This document shows, piece after piece, positions 56,277 to 64,000 of a stretch of DNA of 64,000 nt. Position 1 is the stretch's first letter, and each line of letters starts with the position of its first letter. The notes beneath the pieces were generated by a model. It saw only the letters and a program-made list of their open reading frames with translations, did no database searches and was not told where the DNA came from. The translations under genes were made by a program, and so were the position numbers. This DNA comes from Zygnema cylindricum (lineage: Eukaryota > Streptophyta > Zygnematophyceae > Zygnematales > Zygnemataceae), in the NCBI GenBank assembly GCA_037447655.1, contig JBBHKE010002377.1:1-64000 (forward strand), in the 5' to 3' direction.

Positions 56277-57225
56277 TAGTAACTTAGGGCGTGTTCCCAT
56301 GAGTTCAAGTAAGGGTTTTTTTCCGTCGTTTTCACAGAAAATGGGACTTCCAACGAGAAAATATTACGCCGTACGAAAAATGGGCAAAAACACAAGTACA
56401 TTTTGCATCATCTTGGAACTTGGAAGGTACGACAATTTGGCGTTATTATCATCGCGACCCACTTCCAGCGCATCTTCACACTTGTAACGGAATCAAATCG
56501 CGATCTGATTTTAACCAAAATACACGCTATCGACGAATAGAAAGCAGGTATTGCACGCGTGAAACGTCTTCGAAATTTTTTGAACGAGGGAGAGTACACG
56601 CTTTTTTTTTACATGCTCGTCACGCGCATGTACGTACAAAAATGACAAGCATGTACAGAAAAAAAATCGTTGGGGTCTCGGACCTCCACTTTCATTCATG
56701 GGTCCTTTGCAAAAATTTACAACATCCTCGTCTCTCCCCATCTTTTTCATTCGACCGGTCCTCTTTCTCTCATCCCTAAATGAAATGCAGCAATGATAGT
56801 ATCAAATGAAAGATATATTTTTTTTCCTTTTTTTTTAATATTTTTGGTCTCATTTTGATGGCTTATCGAATGATAAATGGTAAGAAAAAGAAATCGGGAA
56901 GCCATGGCGGAAAGTTTACGTGTTGATGACGTCATAAGGTAGCATGACTTCGCAAGGTAGCATGACTTCACAATGTCACAAAACCCTAAACATCTACGAT
57001 GTCACAAAAAACTCGACGTCTACAACCGTCGCCGTTTTTGTAGACGTCACTAATTTTAGGAAGTTTCGTAGTCGTCTACATTTCGTTTCGTACTTTCGTA
57101 GGCTGTCGCATATTTTGTAGACGTCTACACCTGTCACATATTTGAAGTAATGAAGGCGCAACTAATGATTGACATAAGAACACTTTGAAAAGTACACCGT
57201 AAAATCTGCGTTAAAATCCAAAGTA
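56277..57225. other. dispersed repeat related to 21400-21900
   Basis: 56283-56780 matches 21400-21900 in inverted orientation with strong divergence. Around 56945-57130, words such as GTAGACGTC, GTAGCATGACTTC and TTTCGTAG repeat. No gene is supported. Confidence 0.5.
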
Positions 57226-57705
57226 CACCGCCAATCGTTATTAGCGTGTAAGTTTTTTTAGGGTATAAAAATAATTACCGTGGTGTACGCTATTTAAGAA
57301 TTTGAAAATTTTGGAAAAAATCATACATTCTAATTGTTTGGTTATGGTAATTTGGATCTTTGAAAAAAAAAATGTCGGGCGCAAACATGCTTACACTAAT
57401 ATAGGTCTTCGTACAAAATCTGACAGATTGTACACAAATCGTACATTCACACGGTCGAAACGCGGCTGTCGGACGAATATGTGCGAGCGGGATTTTTTAC
57501 GACCTGGTTTTTTTTCCTTTTTAGAACGCACATTCTCATGCGTCCGCGGTTACTAATTTAATTCATATTTTGTAAATTTTTACTTGAAAAGGTACATTTA
57601 TGTACGGTCTGACATCGACCGTAAACCACACTATTTATATCTTATTGTACTTTCGTTCTTTACGCTATTTTGTACTGTACCTTCATTAACGTAAAGGAAA
57701 ATTTT
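57226..57705. mobile_element. TIR element of the CACCG family, right end missing
   Basis: The left end CACCGCCAATCGTTATTAGC, preceded by TA, is the best preserved terminus of the family. The first ~320 bp match 2955-3290 closely. From about 57556 the sequence switches to the block shared with 55316-55463. No right terminus is present before unrelated sequence starts at about 57706, so it is truncated or a chimera of two subfamilies. Confidence 0.7.
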
Positions 57706-58195
57706 GAAACTCTGAGACCTCCATTGGCCCTCAGAGTATGCAGATCCAAAAGAAGCTAATCTAGATAGTGCCGACTCCAAGTTAATATAAACCCAAGTGA
57801 CTGACCCCTTGACAGTCAGAACCCCAATATGGATTCACCCCTGTGAAATAACACTTTCTGTGTGCTCAGTTCCACCACAGAATGCAAAGTTAGAATATGA
57901 GATTTGGACACATTCACCCACTTTGACTTTCCCTTGGAAATGCAGCCACCCTGGCAGACAAAAACTCTGACCGACTACACCCCTGTGTAGCCTGAACTCC
58001 CCTGAGTCCGCAGCAAAAAGAATCACTGAAAATGGTCAAGTAAATTGATAGTTATGGCTGATCAAAGTTTGCCATTTATACAAGGTGCTCTCTGGGAGAG
58101 ACAGCTATCTACCCAAAATTTTCTAAGTCCTATTCCCCCTCTAAAACTCTATCTACTGAAGTACGGCACCAATCAAATTACTGTGTCGTACAGAA
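57706..58195. other. decayed retroelement-like sequence
   Basis: The part at about 57900-58080 matches 60236-60430 in inverted orientation (shared GCAAAAAGAATCACTGAA and AGCCATAACT in complementary form). It looks like a fragment of a dispersed element. No complete gene is visible. Confidence 0.45.
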
Positions 58196-58896
58196 AAGTA
58201 CAGGTGCCGGTGTACTTTCTGTACGGCCATTGTACAACATGGGTAAATTGTCGACACGTGTCATAGCCGGATTTGTTTCCGCAATCTCCGGAGTCGCCGC
58301 AATCCAACATTGTCTCGCCACGTGTCATATGACGTGGCGATGGATGAAAAACGCCAAAAGTACATGTTCCGTGATCGCGGCACCTATCGTGGCCGTCCGA
58401 TCAAACCGGATACAATTTTAGTCGTTGAAAATACGCGCGCGATATTTGTTTCGCGTTCGAAACAAATGCGCGGTATCCGTTTCATAAAATACATTAAATT
58501 GTACTCCGTACTATACAAAACTGTATCTATGTATTGCGTATCTATTTCCCGTTATACGAACTAGTCTACGTGTAATAATGTAAATATCTGTAATACCTAA
58601 TGTACTCTAGCACTGCTTTAGTCATATTGATTAAAGCTAACTGCTAGTTGGACGGAAGAAAGGTACCTGGATCAAATCCTGGATCCGTCAATATTTTAGA
58701 TAACTCTATCAAGATTGGCCTTCCTGTCCTCTTTGGACAGCCTAGGCATCCATGGATCCAACTCCTCCTCAAGTCTTCAGTGACTGCGACAAGTGTGGGG
58801 ACTTGAGTGAAGAGTTAGAGGCAGGCTGTCACTGTCCCCTTTTTGCCTTTTATATTTACAAACTCTAGACCTAGCAAATACTTAAATTTCAACACT
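58196..58896. repeat. ~700-bp direct repeat, copy 1, LTR-like
   Basis: This is nearly identical to 60673-61371. In minus orientation it begins TGTTGAAATTTAAG, a typical start for a copia-type LTR. Its other edge (GTACACCGGCA then CCTGTACTT) has no clear CA end or primer-binding site next to it. It contains several CACGTG/ACGTG words and, at 58612-58693, a tRNA-like stretch. Short plus-strand frames are shared by both copies, but only because the copies are so alike. Confidence 0.75.
58615..58693 (+). other. tRNA-like sequence in the direct repeat, copy 1
   Basis: TAGTCATATTGATTAAAGC resembles a tRNA D arm (TAGCTCAGTTGGTTAGAGC-like). It is followed at normal spacing by a T-arm-like segment with B-box-like GGATCAAATCC. 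In copy 2 the D-arm part is closer to a tRNA and the T arm is a perfect 5-bp stem. Acceptor arms do not pair as in a tRNA, so this is not a functional tRNA gene. A tRNA-derived SINE head is possible. Confidence 0.35.
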
Positions 58897-58912
58897 CCCC
58901 TTATTTTCTAGT

Positions 58913-59570
58913 CTACTTACTTTCAACTCCCATCAAAAACAACAAATACATATATATATATATTTTTCTTTCCTTTTTCCTTTTTCCTTCATGAAGCTTC
59001 AAGCGAATATTTTTATATTTAAGAAAGTGTATTAGATGACCAAAAATAATTTCATCTTGTCGATCATACATTTTATTTTGCATGCCACTTTTCAAAAATT
59101 CGATCAAAGATTTTATCCACCTCCTTCCCTTTTCATCCAACCAAAATCTACTTTCTATTTTGCATTTCCAACAATCAGCCCCATCCCCAACCTGCAACAC
59201 ATACCCGGATGATAACCCTTTTACAGGCACATCTTCACAAGAGACATCACACCAAGTAGTGATGTCAAATCCATCCACCTCCAAATATTCCCAAAAACCA
59301 CTAGTCCCCCTAAGTTCCTCATAAGATCTACATCTTCCGTACACATATTTTTATCCATGATAATTACCCCATTTTCTGAACTTCCCTCACTGTCTCCCAT
59401 GGAATTCTTTCCACTATCACTTTCTATTTTAATTCCAAATAAATATTTTTTCTCCCCTAAACCTTTAGTCAAATATTTCTCTTCTCCCCTATCCTTTAAA
59501 ACCCCCTCTAGAATTAATTCTCCCCTTTCCTCGGAATCCGTTGAAGTCTCCCTTTCCGACCAGTGTTGAA
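58913..59570 (-). pseudogene. broken ORF of unknown family
   Basis: Two minus-strand frames join near 59340. The first (59570 to about 59345) reads an acidic, Ser/Glu/Gly-rich peptide with KYLTKGLGEKKYLFGIKIES. The second (59344-58913) reads GTSGFWEYLEVDGFDITTW, then CWKCKIESRFWLDEKGRRW and IIFGHLIHFLKYKNI. Composition is protein-like and non-repetitive, so this is probably a decayed coding region with a 1-nt shift. It lies between the two ~700-bp direct repeats and may be the internal region of a non-autonomous element. No known domain is recognised. Confidence 0.35.
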
Positions 59571-59704
59571 AAGAGGTAATTAATAGTTCACTTCCCTATT
59601 TTAGTTTTGTTTTAAAGAAAGAGAGTGAGGATCAAAGGCACGCCATGGCTGCCACCATATTTAGAAAGTGGCAGTTTTTGCAGATAAGGGTATTTTGGCT
59701 AAAA

Positions 59705-59785
59705 TGATGCCTAGGTCTAGATTTGAACCTGCGACCTCTAGACTCTTTAGAGCCTAACGCCTTACCCATTAAGGCGTTACGAAAC
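59705..59785 (-). other. tRNA-like sequence with pol III A/B-box-like words
   Basis: On the minus strand, CCTTAATGGGTAAGGCGTT (A-box-like, tRNA-Arg-like D arm) is followed about 30 nt later by GGTCGCAGGTTCAAATCTAG (B-box-like). The acceptor and T stems do not pair properly, and a perfect ACGCCTT/AAGGCGT hairpin replaces the D arm. It is more likely a tRNA-derived repeat or pseudogene than a working tRNA gene. Confidence 0.35.
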
Positions 59786-60672
59786 GATACACATGACGGG
59801 TTTCATAAATATATAAAAATTAACGAAACAGCTAATTAACAGCAGACTAACCAAAATGAGCAATTTCTGCATGTACGCGAATCTGAACCGTGTAAAATAT
59901 GTTTTGATCGGACGGGCGGCATTATAGCCGCCACGCGAAGTGAGCTTTTCGGCGGCATACGGATATAGCGTCACGCGGTGCCACGTGGCGCCACATTATT
60001 TGATACCGGAGAAGATGGGAGGAGGAACCATGGCTTCCGATATGACAGGTGTCACCTTGTAGACCTTGTCGTACAATAGTTGTACAATAAGTACATCGCC
60101 CATTGTACCTTCTTGTACTTTATAGTGTTCCTATTGGACTAGGGTTTAATAGTAGGTAGTCGTGAGTAGGCAGACCGAGACTTAGTAATATTTAGGTACC
60201 TCTCTCTCTAAGAGAGCGTGTAACTATAAAGGTCATCTTTGACCAGCCATAACTTACTGCTCGGGTGAGCAAATTCAGTGATTCTTTTTGCGTTTGACTC
60301 AGGGGAGTCTTGTCCTCACAAGGGTGAGCACGTCTTGTCCTCACAAGGGTGAGAGTGCTCAGAATATTTGTGTGCCTGGGCGGCGCTTATTCAGCGGGAA
60401 AGTAGAAGGGGCAAATATTATCCTAGAGGCTTTACATAGGCTGCTCATTCTGTGGGTCAATGGAGACCACAGAATTTCAGTTTCCAAAATATTTATGAAA
60501 CTATCCTCAATATTTTGAACTTCCTCAAGTATCTCCTCTCTCTTTACTTCCCTTGTACCTCCAAAAGCACACTGTTGCCTTCGTCCAATTTCTGTGTACT
60601 TTTCTCTCTTCCCCATTCTACCGATGTGAAGAAGCTCCAATTTTTCTTCATCCTCTTTCTCCTCTTCCTCAA
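59786..60672. other. mosaic spacer between direct repeats
   Basis: The stretch contains GGTGCCACGTGGCGCCA (palindromic, near 59978-59994), an exact GTCTTGTCCTCACAAGGGTGAG duplication at 60308-60352, and the inverted match to 57900-58080. A minus-strand frame (60796-60359) overlaps the direct repeat and a Glu-rich stretch; it has no recognisable domain. Confidence 0.45.
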
Positions 60673-61371
60673 GTACAGGTGCCGGTGTACTTTCTGTACG
60701 GCCATTGTACAACATGGGTAAATTGTCGACACGTGTCATAGCCGGATTTGTTTCCGCAATCTCCGGAGTCGCCGCAATCCAACATTGTCTCGCCACGTGT
60801 CATATGACGTGGCGATGGATGAAAAACGCCAAAAGTACATGTTCCGTGATCGCGGCACCTATCGTGGCCGTCCGATCAAACCGGATACAATTTTAGTCGT
60901 TGAAAATACGCGCGCGATATTTGTTTCGCGTTCGAAACAAATGCGCGGTATCCGTTTCATAAAATACATTAAATCGTACTCCGTACTATACAAAACTGTA
61001 TCTATGTATTGCGTATCTATTTCCCGTTATACGAACTAGTCTACGTGTAATAATGTAAATATCTGTAATACCTAATGTACTCTAGCACTGGCTCTAGTCA
61101 TATTGGTTAAAGCTAACGGCTAGTTGGACGGAAGAAAGGTACCAGGATCAAATCCTGGATCCGTCAATATTTTAGATAACTCCATCAAGATTGGCCTTCC
61201 TGTCCTCTTTGGACAGCCTAGGCATCCATGGATCCAACTCCTCCTCAAGTCTTCAGTGACTGTGACAAGTGTGGGGACTTGAGTGAAGAGTTAGAGGCAG
61301 GCTGTCACTGTCCCCTTTTTGCCTTTTATATTTACACACTATAGACCTAGAAAATACTTAAATTTCAACAG
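60673..61371. repeat. ~700-bp direct repeat, copy 2, LTR-like
   Basis: This partner of 58196-58896 differs by only a handful of substitutions. Its right edge (AAATTTCAACA on the plus strand, TGTTGAAATTT on the minus) directly interrupts the reverse transcriptase frame of the copia element, so an insertion or recombination took place there. At 61090-61167 it carries the better preserved tRNA-like stretch, with a perfect CCAGG-ATCAAAT-CCTGG T-arm hairpin. Confidence 0.75.
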
Positions 61372-64000
61372 TCTTCCGATGCTGCTAAACTACGAAGAAT
61401 CCTCACGGATGGGAATCGAACTAGCGGAGCAAAGGTCTCCTCATAATCTATCCCTTCTTTATGGGTGAACCCTTTTGCCACCAGCCGAGCCTTATATCTC
61501 TCGATGGGTTTATATGGGTTCAGTTTCAATTTAATTACCCATTTATACCCAATAGGTTTTCTGTGAGGTGGACAGTCCACCAGCTCCCAAGTATTTGCCT
61601 CCATGATTGAAGCCATCTTATCATTTATGGATCTAACCCATCTTTCTTTCTCTAGACTTGTCAAGCTCATGTGCTTCACAGGCACCCCTTTTATCTTACC
61701 AAGGATTCTCGGGCCCTTTTTCCTCTGTACGGTCCTTAAGTACAAGAAAAAGAGCGCACTCAGCGGGACCAGATTCTTCTATTCTCCTAACTGAACGGAA
61801 CGCACTTTATTTCACGCCTAAAAGGTAATCCTTTTTGGGGCTCTGGTTGGGTTTCTTCCAGGGGTCGATTACCAAAATCTTTTGTACCAGGATAGTGGAT
61901 TTTGAGAGGATTTTTGTTAGGCTTCCAACAGATAGTCACAAAATCAAGGACCCGGCTCCACCTCTAAGGGTTCCCTCCTTTCCCCCGTCCAAGAGGGGGA
62001 AGAAGAGGGGGGAGGGGATATCTTTTCGCCCTCCCCAAGCATTCATCCCCACCTTTGCATGCATGCTCACAAGAACAAGGTGAGCACCATTTAGCATAAG
62101 CATAGTTGTGGGGAGCATTCGCATTCTGGGGAAGGGTGTTTGCAGGACTCCAATGCCGATTATCCGGGCAGTGGGCCCTCCTCTGATGTTTCCGGCAGGC
62201 TCGACAGACTATTCATTGCCTCCAAGTATTAGTGAGGCTCATTTGAGTGAGAAAGCTTTGTTACCTTGTGAATAACCTGTTTTTCTTGAAGCCGTTTGCT
62301 CCTCGTCTGTCCTCCCTCAAAGTCCAAAGCTAGAATGGAGGGAAGTCTTCGATTCCTCCAAATCGTCTCATTAGCTCCCCTTTCCATGGAAATCGGTTCT
62401 GACTCCTCTTCCTCTCTCACATCAAAGTGTGTAGGAATATGAGGAGATTCTGGTATATCTCCCCCATCTTTTATCTACCCTGAATTTGCAATCATGTTTT
62501 CACTTGTGTCCCTTTCGAAAAGGTCTAAGTCCTCCTCACTCTCGGACTCAAAACTGATTCTGATTTTCTTTGTGTATTTGAAAGGATCAAAAGACTTACC
62601 TTCATCCATGACAACTACATGCTTTACTAGAATGATATCTTGTTTAGATAAGTCATAGACTCTATATCCATTGACATTCTCATCATATCCCACAAAATAT
62701 CCCGGTTTCCCTTTAGCATCTAATTTCCAGTTTTTCTTATATGTGTTAAGACTGTAAACTTGACTACCGAATACTTTCAATTGAGTAATATTCGGTTTCC
62801 TCCCAACCCATCTCTCATAAGGGGTCATTCCTTTAACATCAGTGGTGAGGACTTTATTCTTAATGCAGTAAGCGCAGTTCATGGCCTCTGCCCAGAATCT
62901 TCTTCCTATTTTCTTATCTGCCAGCATGCTGCACACACTATCTCCCAAAGTCCGGTTTAACCTCTCAGCTACCCCATTCTCATCAGGATTACTCGGTACA
63001 GTTTTCTGATGTTGAACTCCCGCATCTCTCAAATAATCCTCAAATTGGTTAGAGGTGTACTCTCCCCCATTATCACTCCTTATTCTTTTAAATGGGGGTT
63101 TCGTGCAATTTCTCACTCTAGGCTTTGTATTCTTTAAAGTATTTTCGTGTTTCAGACTTTGTTTTCAAGAAGTAGACTCTAAATATCTGGACTAATCATT
63201 GGTAATTGTCATTATATACCTCTTTCCCCCAACCAAAGGCACTCGTGCAGCTCCCAAGATATCTGTGTGGACCAGATCTAGTACTTTCTCACCTCTATAT
63301 GTGGTTGTTTTGGGAAAGGGAAGTCTAAGAGCCTTACCTTGGGCACAACCACTACAATAATCCATCATTTCATTATCCCCAAACTAAATGCCTTCTACTA
63401 CACCTAGCTTCTTCATTTCCCTCAGCCTGTCAAAGTGCACTTGTCCCAAACGCTTATGCCATATCATCAAGCTCCAAACACCACCATAGTAAACACTTTT
63501 CTTTTCATTACTCAGGTTAAGCCTAAACATTCCTTGGCTACCTTTATCTGCTGTGAAGTTGACTTCATCTCCATACTTAGCGGTAAAGACTCCCTTTCTC
63601 GTGAATGTATCAAAATCCTTTTCATCTAATATAGAAGTAGACACAAGATTCTTACTCAAATAAAGAATGTAGAGCACATCTGAGAAGGTGAGAATGGAAG
63701 TCTTACCCTCCACTAAGACTTTCACATCTACCGGGCCCAATAGATATGTGGTAACTACTCTCCCATCCCCAAACTCTATTTCCACAGTAGGGATCTTTCT
63801 AAGCTTAGTGAAGAGATTCTTCTCACGACACATATGCATGGATGCACCTGAGTCGATGATCCATCCCTCCTCTGGAGCTTCCCGAATGGCTCTAAGGGCA
63901 CACCTCTTTTTCCGATGGATGTCTTTCTCCTTTAGATTCTCATCAAGAAGAAGCTCCCCATCCTCCTCCTCGGAGGACTTGTCCTTCTTGGTCTCTCATT
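61372..64000 (-). mobile_element. Ty1/copia retrotransposon pol, defective, runs off the window
   Basis: One minus-strand frame, broken by stops, reads the copia order. The protease has WIIDSGAS at about 63840-63866 (catalytic DSG). The GAG-pre-integrase/zinc domain has WHKRLGQVHFDRL and, after a stop, DYCSGCAQGK. The integrase core has HTDILG at about 63265, ITND next to a stop, and DNGGEYTS at about 63060-63078 (the D, D, E residues), then GVAERLNRTL. The reverse transcriptase N-terminus has NTWELVDCPPHRKPIGYKW and ERYKARLVAKGF, ending at 61372 where the direct repeat starts. Stops lie at 63384, about 63193, about 63175 and in 61750-62230. An in-frame TGA lies at 63996-63998. The RT catalytic part and RNase H are absent, so the element cannot be autonomous. 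gag would lie beyond 64000. Confidence 0.9.
61750..62230. other. stop-rich interval inside the copia pol
   Basis: Between the integrase C-terminal part and the reverse transcriptase start, the pol frame contains about ten stops in 480 bp, while the flanking parts stay open. This suggests either a non-coding insertion or faster decay of the normally variable linker. No terminal repeats were identified. Confidence 0.45.

Noticed and set aside
58230-58564. Short plus-strand frames repeated at 60705-61039
   Set aside because: They are present in both direct-repeat copies only because the copies are nearly identical; no domain and two frames compete.
59705-59785. Functional tRNA-Arg gene
   Set aside because: D arm, anticodon arm and acceptor do not fold as a tRNA; only A/B-box-like words remain.
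60359-60796. 145-codon minus-strand frame
   Set aside because: Its N-terminal third is part of the 700-bp repeat and the rest is Glu-rich sequence with no recognisable domain.

Overview
This 64-kb window is nuclear DNA of a large-genome, intron-bearing, repeat-rich eukaryote. It is not bacterial: there are no operons, genes are sparse (about five or six loci), coding exons have GT-AG borders with consistent phase, and most of the DNA is transposons, MITEs, minisatellites and long (GA)n/(CT)n tracts. A soluble pyrophosphatase of plant/eukaryote type, a LarB/PurE-like exon, a Ty1/copia pol, LINE reverse-transcriptase remnants and G-box-rich repeats fit a plant-lineage genome best. A charophyte or early-diverging streptophyte is plausible, but that is an inference and no marker gene fixes the species.

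Layout. 1-6.4 kb: diverged direct repeats, GA tracts, one TA-flanked MITE and a dispersed repeat. 6.5-9.6 kb (minus): a two-exon gene for a 749-residue coiled-coil protein. 9.7-17.7 kb: AT-rich intergenic DNA with fragments. 17.7-24 kb: an imperfect inverted repeat; its left arm was interrupted by two hAT-like elements, one with a perfect 8-bp target duplication and a nested MITE. 22.1-35.7 kb: two tandem 6.3-kb copies of a segment that ends in the promoter, 5' leader and first exon of a gene. A stranded terminal exon of a LarB-like protein lies between the copies. The second copy continues through two more exons to 39.3 kb, giving a complete three-exon gene for a 488-residue protein with a Pro/Ser-rich start, a coiled coil, a CCCH-like Cys/His cluster and an Asn-Gly repeat tail.

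40.9-45 kb: decayed LINE pieces on the minus strand. 45.7-47.9 kb (minus): the last two exons of a family I inorganic pyrophosphatase homologue with a ~235-residue Lys/Glu-rich insertion and substitutions of the metal-binding aspartates. 48-57.7 kb: hAT and MITE families, a frameshifted gene for a single-pass membrane protein with an Asn-Gly tail, and a 36-bp minisatellite. 57.7-61.4 kb: ~700-bp direct repeats with a tRNA-like segment and broken ORFs. 61.4-64 kb (minus): a defective Ty1/copia pol that runs off the window.

Most noteworthy are: the predicted inactive pyrophosphatase with its repeat insertion; the orphan LarB exon placed in splice phase with a duplicated first exon; the nested hAT/MITE history, which can be read from an empty site; and AACGGA hexamer expansions that make Asn-Gly tails in two unrelated genes. 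All gene models rest on reading frames and splice signals only. No transcript or database search was available.
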